Source: PHBD01 sp964578535
GTDB taxonomy: Bacteria; Desulfobacterota; Syntrophia; Syntrophales; PHBD01
Direction of reading: 5' to 3'
Length of the DNA: 64,000 nt
Assembly: GCA_964578535.1 (NCBI GenBank)
Contig: CAZODI010000003.1
Span: 54,129-118,128 of the forward strand
Positions 59,165-64,000 of this stretch are shown here, piece after piece. Each line of letters opens with the position of its first letter. The stretch's first letter is position 1. The notes under the pieces were generated by a model that did no database searches, was not told the origin of the DNA, and was given only the letters and a program-made list of their open reading frames with translations. A program made the translations under genes and the position numbers.

Positions 59165-59617
59165 ATGCACAGAAAAGACAGGGCGATAACGGATACGGAA
59201 GCTTTTGAAATTCTGGAAAAAGGCGAGTACGGTTTCCTGAGCACAGCGTCCCTCGATCATGAGCCCTATGGTGTACCGATTCATTACTGTTTGATGGACC
59301 GGTGCATCTACTTCCACTGTGCCCTTGAAGGCAGAAAAATCAGCAATATCGTTGCAAACCCCAGGGTCTCCTTTTGCGTGGTGGGAAGGACCGAGATTCT
59401 CCCCGAGCAATTCGCCACCCGATATGAGAGTTGTATTGTTCAAGGACGGGCATCCGAGTCATTCGGAGAAGAAAAACAATCGGCTCTTGAAGGCATTCTA
59501 CAAAAATATTCAAGTAGCTATATCGCTGACGGATTGAAATACATCGAGAGGCAAAACGATAAAACAAGAGTTTTCAAAATTTCCATTGAAACTGTTTCAG
59601 GCAAGGCAAGAAGATAG
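59165..59617 (+). CDS. pyridoxamine 5'-phosphate oxidase-family flavoprotein (NimA-like)
   Basis: 150 aa from the ATG at 59165, with AGGGGATAAAA upstream; the frame back to 59090 is not needed. Split-barrel flavin-binding outline: R-A-I-T-D-T-E-A-F-E-I-L, G-F-L-S-T-A, P-Y-G-V-P-I-H-Y and H-C-A-L-E-G-R-K-I-S-N-I, as in 5-nitroimidazole resistance-like proteins. It may reduce or bind a flavin- or F420-linked substrate. Isolated gene. Confidence 0.83.
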   Translation: MHRKDRAITDTEAFEILEKGEYGFLSTASLDHEPYGVPIHYCLMDRCIYFHCALEGRKISNIVANPRVSFCVVGRTEILPEQFATRYESCIVQGRASESFGEEKQSALEGILQKYSSSYIADGLKYIERQNDKTRVFKISIETVSGKARR

Positions 59618-59631
59618 ACGCACAGGCCCTT

Positions 59632-60009
59632 TCAATCTCCCACGGATAGTATTCTAAAAGTTCGAACCAACCCCGTGGGAAGAGCCCATTCGATTTCATC
59701 TCCCACTCTCAGGCCAATCAATGCCGCACCCACAGGCGCGAGAATAGAAACTCTTGCCTGGCTGCTGTCCGCATCGGACGGATAGACAATCGTGATTTCA
59801 GACGTAGAATCTGTTTCCAACGTCTTGAATTGAACCCGCGAGTTCATGATTACAACATCGGGAGGTATCTCTTCGGGATTCAAAATTGTTGCGCGGTCCA
59901 GTTCTTCCTGAAGCTTCCTCACGACAGGTGAGTCTTTTATATTCATTAAGATGCTATTGAGGCGGTCTATATCTTTCTCAGTAATATAAATCATTTTAGG
60001 CATCTTCAT
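59632..60009 (-). CDS. Rnk/GreA C-terminal-domain regulator of nucleoside diphosphate kinase
   Basis: 125 aa from the ATG at 60009 (GGAG nine bases upstream). N-terminal helical hairpin (K-D-I-D-R-L-N-S-I-L), then the GreA/GreB C-terminal fold: V-Q-F-K-T-L-E-T, I-V-Y-P-S-D-A-D, I-L-A-P-V-G-A-A-L-I-G-L-R-V-G-D-E-I-E-W. Rnk binds RNA polymerase near the secondary channel. The coiled N-terminus is shorter than in GreA, hence Rnk-like. Confidence 0.82.
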   Translation of the reverse strand: MKMPKMIYITEKDIDRLNSILMNIKDSPVVRKLQEELDRATILNPEEIPPDVVIMNSRVQFKTLETDSTSEITIVYPSDADSSQARVSILAPVGAALIGLRVGDEIEWALPTGLVRTFRILSVGD

Positions 60010-60064
60010 GATGTCAGTCTCCAAGAATTTAGTATGTGCAATACCCGGGGATGCGCGGTTTTAT

Positions 60065-60298
60065 CTATGTTCTATGTGAGTCCAGCACATTTAATATGGT
60101 TTTTATGAACCGGCGGACGGCATATCCTTCCAGATTCACTACGGGATCAACACCTTTTGGAAATACCTCCAGCAGGCCGGCCAGGTTTCTGTCAATTTCT
60201 TCGAGAACATCGTTTAACTTCCGAGGCTTGCAATGATCGAACGTCGAAATCCGATCCGCAGCTTCTATAAGACAAACCCATTGACGATCATTGTTCAT
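60065..60298 (-). CDS. small protein of unknown function
   Basis: 77 aa from the ATG at 60298 with GCGGGAAG upstream (the frame extends to 60400 without a better start). Charged and helical, with L-N-D-V-L-E-E-I-D-R-N-L-A-G-L-L and R-R-F-I-K-T-I-L-N-V-L. No signal peptide or known motif. It lies between Rnk and the FemAB-like gene, same strand as both. Confidence 0.5.
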   Translation of the reverse strand: MNNDRQWVCLIEAADRISTFDHCKPRKLNDVLEEIDRNLAGLLEVFPKGVDPVVNLEGYAVRRFIKTILNVLDSHRT

Positions 60299-60506
60299 AA
60301 TCTTCCCGCAATTTCTTCTCGTTCTATGATTCTTAACAGGTTGTTCTTGATAAGCATGATCGTGAACGCAATTGTATATATATGATGCAAGGCCCTTCAT
60401 TTTTAATTTCTTTCATTTCAAAAAGACCCGGTCGGATGTGTCCAGCCGGGCCTTAAGCGACAGATTTCCCTTTTTCTTGATGAGTGATTCAATCGATGAT
60501 CGGGAA

Positions 60507-61682
60507 TCAACAAGTCATCAACGCACTGCTCAGCGATTCAAAATTGCGAATATTATCATAATGTTGACTGTCAAGCAGATAATCCCATGAACCACTTCGA
60601 TGGACGATCTTGCCTCCGAAACCTGTTTTGAATCGGTACATGCCATAAAAGGGGTGGGCGGGATCAGGAAACGGTGAAACGGATCCCATGTCATACGTCA
60701 TGCACCCCTTTTCACGCGCCAGCTTGATGGCTTCCCAGTGCACAGCATACGATCCCATGAGGTTGCGCTTTTCATTGGAGGATGCCCCAAAGAGAAAGAT
60801 CGCCCCTTGACCGGAGACGGCAATGATTGCGCCGGCGACGATATCCCTGCCGTCCGCGGCGAGGAGAAAAAGAATCTCGGGAGATTCGTGATGAATCGTG
60901 CGTGTGGAGAAAAGCTCGGCAAAACAGCGATCACTGCACGCATGGAAGCCGTTGCGCCTGGCTGTCTGCAGATAGAGGTCGTAGAACGATGGCAGCTGAT
61001 TCGGCGAGGCGATCGATACATGGACTCCTTTTCTTTGAGAAAGCCGGATATTGTATCTGCATTTGGGTTTCATCGTTGACAGGATGTCCTCTTCCGTACG
61101 CGCAATGTCGACTATCAGAGCATCGGCAACCGTGAAATCAATCGCCGCTTTCCGGAGGTTCCAGGTTTTGGTACCGATATTCATTCGCAATTCCTGCAAT
61201 TTTGGCGATATGAATCCCGGCCAGGGTTCTCTCTGCATCACATCGGCGGCATATGGAGATTCCCAGGGAAGGTCGTACCGAATGAATGCGATGTCCGAAT
61301 CCATGTGACGGATCAGTCCCTGTGACAGCGCTTCGAGAAATATTCCATACTTATCAGGATCAGGACCCGTCTCGGGGCCTTGAGGGATATAGGCGGCGGC
61401 AACCCCTTGGCCCAGGGGTCTCTTCAGGACGAGAACGTCGCCGTATTGCCCTTCCTCCGAAAGGAAATCGAAGGCGAGTGGCTCCCAGCCGAGATTGGAT
61501 TTCACCTGTCCCCAGTACGTGGTCTGGAAGAGAATGTCCGTGGGAAGCAGTGAATCCATATTCTTTGGCTGCACATCGATTCTCATAGGCAAAACACTCC
61601 CGGCCGCATACTCGCACTTTGAGGCATCGTTGAAACCGTATGCCGGATCGATGATCTTGCAAAGCATTCCATCGATATCCAT
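60507..61682 (-). CDS. FemAB-family (aminoacyl or GNAT-type) transferase
   Basis: 391 aa. Two GNAT-like halves as in FemX/FemAB: an N-terminal part with T-Y-W-G-Q-V-K-S and Y-I-P-Q-G-P, and a C-terminal part with Y-N-I-R-L-S-Q-R-K-G, F-L-F-G-A-S-S-N-E and Y-D-M-G-S-V. In Gram-positives these add amino acids to peptidoglycan bridges using charged tRNA; in other bacteria related proteins add residues or acyl groups to cell-surface molecules. The exact start is uncertain; an ATG at 61586 is also possible. Confidence 0.78.
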   Translation of the reverse strand: MDIDGMLCKIIDPAYGFNDASKCEYAAGSVLPMRIDVQPKNMDSLLPTDILFQTTYWGQVKSNLGWEPLAFDFLSEEGQYGDVLVLKRPLGQGVAAAYIPQGPETGPDPDKYGIFLEALSQGLIRHMDSDIAFIRYDLPWESPYAADVMQREPWPGFISPKLQELRMNIGTKTWNLRKAAIDFTVADALIVDIARTEEDILSTMKPKCRYNIRLSQRKGVHVSIASPNQLPSFYDLYLQTARRNGFHACSDRCFAELFSTRTIHHESPEILFLLAADGRDIVAGAIIAVSGQGAIFLFGASSNEKRNLMGSYAVHWEAIKLAREKGCMTYDMGSVSPFPDPAHPFYGMYRFKTGFGGKIVHRSGSWDYLLDSQHYDNIRNFESLSSALMTC

Positions 61683-62003
61683 CCGAGCGCATTAAGGGGA
61701 TCATCGGTGAAGCCGATTCAACGTGCCTCCCGTCAATCCCCTCATGCAGATACTTTTTTACAGGACTGCGGGACGATTTCGCCCCGATTTGTCCTTCGGA
61801 CCATTCATGCATAGGTCAGCCTCCATCAAATCAATAAAACCGCCCGAAGGACGATGGAGGCAAATGATTTCCACAGTTTTATTCGACAGTTCATTATCGG
61901 ACAACAGCAGTGGTGTAAATGCTCATAAAATGCACTTGCATTGCCTACATCAGATAGGCAATAAACAGAATCAGGCAAGCTCCTTCCAAAGGGGAAGACC
62001 ATC
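61683..62003. other. intergenic control region between FemAB-like and LuxR genes
   Basis: About 320 bases between divergent genes. It contains the ATTGCCTA/TAGGCAAT palindrome listed separately and an AT-rich stretch before the LuxR start. No gene is supported here. Confidence 0.4.
61940..61962. promoter_or_regulatory. 23-base palindrome upstream of the LuxR-type gene
   Basis: ATTGCCTA (61940-61947) and TAGGCAAT (61955-61962) are exact inverse copies around CATCAGA. Size and position, 40 bases before the start of a LuxR-type regulator, fit an operator that the regulator itself may bind. A hairpin in the leader RNA is the alternative. Confidence 0.45.
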
Positions 62004-62903
62004 ATGAAACAGAATGAAAACATTGAAATTGCCCTGCAGGAGCGCATCAAGGAACTGAATTGTCTTTATGGCATGGCGCGCCTGGCTGAAAGCTGCCATG
62101 GCTCCATAGAGGAATTTCTGAAGTGTCTCGTCGATTTGCTGCCCTTTTCCTGGCGCTATGCGGAAGTTGCCTGTGCGAGGATTACGTTCAAAGGGAAAAC
62201 ATTTGAAAGCAAAGAGTTTGCATGGACGCAGTGGAGACAGTCAGTTGAAATTCGTGTGAATGATGAAATTTCAGGTGATGTGACCATCCTCTATATGCAG
62301 GAACGGCCCATGGAGGATGAAGGACCGTTTCTCAAAGAGGAAAGGGTTTTATTGGAGAGTGTTGCCCAAAAGATCGGCGAAATTGCGGTCCGAATTTTGG
62401 CGGAGCAGGAACTTCAAGAAAATAATCGGCAACTCCTTCTTGAAAGGAAGGCGCTACAGGAAGCTAATACAGCATTGCGACTTGTTCTTTCGAACATCGA
62501 AAATGAAAAAAAACATATTTATGAAAACATACAATTGAACATCGACAGAGTGATCATGCCGATCCTTCATGCCTTGGCACCTGCATTATCGAGCAGTAAA
62601 ATAAAATACTTAGAGTTACTAAAGACCAACCTGGAAGAAATTGCATCCCCCTTCATTAACCTGTCCTTGAAACATTTCAGTGTACTGACCCCTGCAGAAG
62701 TCAATATCTGCAACATGATCCGGAACGGAATGCGGACCAAGGAAATCGCGAACTTGCGCGGCGTCTCCATTGCAACGATCAATCGACATCGTGAAAACAT
62801 ACGAAGGAAATTGAATCTCTCGAACAAGAAAATCAACTTGACGACCTATCTGAAAACGAACTTTGAACCTGGCCCTTCTCTTCTCTCTGGAAAAGACGAA
62901 TGA
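62004..62903 (+). CDS. LuxR-type HTH regulator with GAF-like sensor part
   Basis: 299 aa with AGGGGAAGACCATC before the ATG. Residues about 10-150 look like a GAF-type sensor; about 150-185 form a coiled segment; the C-terminus (about 225-290) is a LuxR HTH with L-T-P-A-E-V-N-I-C, T-K-E-I-A-N-L-R-G-V-S and T-I-N-R-H-R-E-N-I-R-R-K-L. AT-rich. No receiver domain, so it probably senses a ligand or is fed by a partner. It overlaps the aldo/keto reductase region by a few bases and could regulate it. Confidence 0.83.
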   Translation: MKQNENIEIALQERIKELNCLYGMARLAESCHGSIEEFLKCLVDLLPFSWRYAEVACARITFKGKTFESKEFAWTQWRQSVEIRVNDEISGDVTILYMQERPMEDEGPFLKEERVLLESVAQKIGEIAVRILAEQELQENNRQLLLERKALQEANTALRLVLSNIENEKKHIYENIQLNIDRVIMPILHALAPALSSSKIKYLELLKTNLEEIASPFINLSLKHFSVLTPAEVNICNMIRNGMRTKEIANLRGVSIATINRHRENIRRKLNLSNKKINLTTYLKTNFEPGPSLLSGKDE

Positions 62904-62917
62904 AACAAGGAGGATCC

Positions 62918-63913
62918 ATGATTACACGCAATCTTGGAAAATCAGGGATTTCCGTATCGGCCATCGGTTTGGGTTGCATGGGTCTTTCCGAGTTTTACGG
63001 GCCGCCCGCTCAGGAGTCGGAAGCCATTTATCTGCTCCACCGGGCGATAGACCTGGGAGTGACCCACTTTGACACCGCGGAGATCTACGGCCAGGGGCGC
63101 AACGAGCAGTTGCTTGGCAAGGCCATTGCCGGGCGCTGGGGGCAAATCGTGCTGGCCACCAAGTTCGGGCCCCAGAGGGATCCGGCCACGGGCGCTTTTC
63201 TGGGGGTGGACGGCTCTCCTTCCAACGTCCGCAGCTCCTGCGAAAAGAGCCTTCGGCGGCTGGGCACGGACCGGATCGACCTGTACTATCTCCACCGCGT
63301 GGATCCATCGACTCCGATCGAAGAGACGGTGGGAGCGATGGCGAGGCTGGTTGAAGAAGGCAAAATCCAGGCGGTCGGGCTGTCGGAGGCCTCGGCGGAG
63401 ACGATCCGGCGGGCACACACCATTTATCCCGTTGCCGCCCTTCAGACCGAGTATTCGATTTTCAGCCGGGATGTCGAGCGGGACATCCTCCCCATATGCA
63501 GGGAGCTGAACATCAGCCTGGTCGCTTACTCTCCCCTGGGCCGGGGAATGCTGACGGGCCGCTATGCCTTGGCCGGCGAGCGGCCCACCGGCGAGACGGA
63601 TTACCGGGCCCAGATGCAGCCCCGCTTCCAGCCGGGCAATATCGAGGCCAACCTCAAACTGGTGGAAGCCATCAAAGAAGTGGCCGCGAGAACGGGATGC
63701 GCTGCGGCGCAGGTTGCCCTGGCCTGGGTGCTCGGCCAGGGGGATCATGTCGTTGCCATTCCCGGCACCACCAGGCTCGCCAACCTGGAGACCAATCTGG
63801 GGGCGCTCGACTGCCGGCTTACCGACGAAGACCGGGGTGTGCTCAATAGGCTGGCCGACAAGGTCCTGGGAGACCGGTACTCCCCCGGAGAGATGGCAGG
63901 GGTCAACCGTTGA
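62918..63913 (+). CDS. aldo/keto reductase
   Basis: 331 aa from the ATG at 62918 with AGGAGGATCC upstream (an earlier in-frame ATG at 62900 overlaps the LuxR end). AKR tetrad residues: F-D-T-A-E-I-Y-G (Asp, Tyr), V-L-A-T-K-F-G (Lys) and Y-Y-L-H-R-V-D (His). NADP-binding C-terminal part with I-P-G-T-T-R. It reduces aldehydes or ketones with NADPH in the cytoplasm. Higher GC than the preceding genes. After its stop at 63913 no further gene is seen to the window end. Confidence 0.93.
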   Translation: MITRNLGKSGISVSAIGLGCMGLSEFYGPPAQESEAIYLLHRAIDLGVTHFDTAEIYGQGRNEQLLGKAIAGRWGQIVLATKFGPQRDPATGAFLGVDGSPSNVRSSCEKSLRRLGTDRIDLYYLHRVDPSTPIEETVGAMARLVEEGKIQAVGLSEASAETIRRAHTIYPVAALQTEYSIFSRDVERDILPICRELNISLVAYSPLGRGMLTGRYALAGERPTGETDYRAQMQPRFQPGNIEANLKLVEAIKEVAARTGCAAAQVALAWVLGQGDHVVAIPGTTRLANLETNLGALDCRLTDEDRGVLNRLADKVLGDRYSPGEMAGVNR

Positions 63914-64000
63914 GTGTTCCGTGAGGAGCTGCTTTCCGTTGCCGCAGGACGAAGTTCGGTTGCCCCCTTTTGTAAGGATGGTAACAGAAGATTTCTTCCT

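Noticed and set aside
1..64000. CRISPR arrays, tRNA/rRNA genes, insertion sequences, phage genes
   Set aside because: Looked for regular direct repeats, tRNA-like cloverleaf ends, transposase motifs and integrase; none seen.

Overview
The window looks like chromosome of an anaerobic, Gram-negative, moderately GC-rich bacterium, most probably a Desulfobacterota (Deltaproteobacteria) of the syntroph/sulfate-reducer kind. This is inferred from gene content: the mercury-methylation pair hgcA-hgcB, three sigma-54 enhancer-binding regulators, large hybrid histidine kinases, acyl-CoA dehydrogenase/thiolase/acyl-CoA ligase genes, and outer-membrane and Lol-type export genes. No rRNA, tRNA, CRISPR array, insertion sequence or phage gene was recognised.

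Layout. 0-11 kb: a lipoprotein fragment at the edge, a GNAT acetyltransferase, an SppA-type protease, an acyl-CoA dehydrogenase, small proteins, and a TPR/GAF sigma-54 activator facing a thiolase-acyl-CoA ligase operon. That operon has a recognisable -24/-12 promoter and upstream half-sites. 11-23 kb: small secreted and membrane proteins, then three hybrid histidine kinases (two share a closely similar C-terminal half) and a CPBP protease. 23-30 kb: nitroreductase, a broken surface-protein-like gene, a membrane protein, a PAS sigma-54 activator, and the hgc neighbourhood. The latter runs from a Cys-rich CMD-like protein through a small membrane protein and an isoprenylcysteine-methyltransferase-like enzyme to a Cys-rich AbrB protein, hgcA, hgcB and a clear terminator. 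30-35 kb: a ProC-like reductase, a thiol/redox operon (NifX-like, CMD, VKOR-DsbA) divergent from a MarR regulator and an ArsP-like permease. 35-43 kb, all on the minus strand: an ABC/LolA-like/beta-barrel export set, a CDF metal exporter, a 5'-truncated DUF169 gene and a third sigma-54 activator. 42-45.5 kb: thioredoxin-like protein, trypsin-like lipoprotein, two paralogous periplasmic proteins and a Spy/CpxP-like protein.

45.6-54.3 kb is a twelve-gene arsenic-resistance operon read right to left: arsR, ArsP-like permease, two cytoplasmic thioredoxin-like proteins, Acr3, a DGC protein, a periplasmic thioredoxin, CcdA, TauE/SafE, MoxR ATPase, VWA protein and arsC. A promoter with an overlapping palindromic operator sits in front of arsR. 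54.4-64 kb: RsgA GTPase, an ECF-type sigma factor, DUF3795, two small dimeric-fold proteins, then an AT-richer patch with several isolated genes (a secreted protein, a flavin-binding oxidase-family protein, Rnk, a FemAB-like transferase, a LuxR-type regulator), and an aldo/keto reductase.

Main biological reading: the region is rich in soft-metal and thiol chemistry. It holds methylmercury synthesis genes and an expanded arsenic operon with its own reductant supply. A second Cys-rich permease and redox module lies between them. Possible sigma-54 control of the genes immediately upstream of hgcAB, and a MoxR/VWA pair inside an ars operon, are the points most worth following up.
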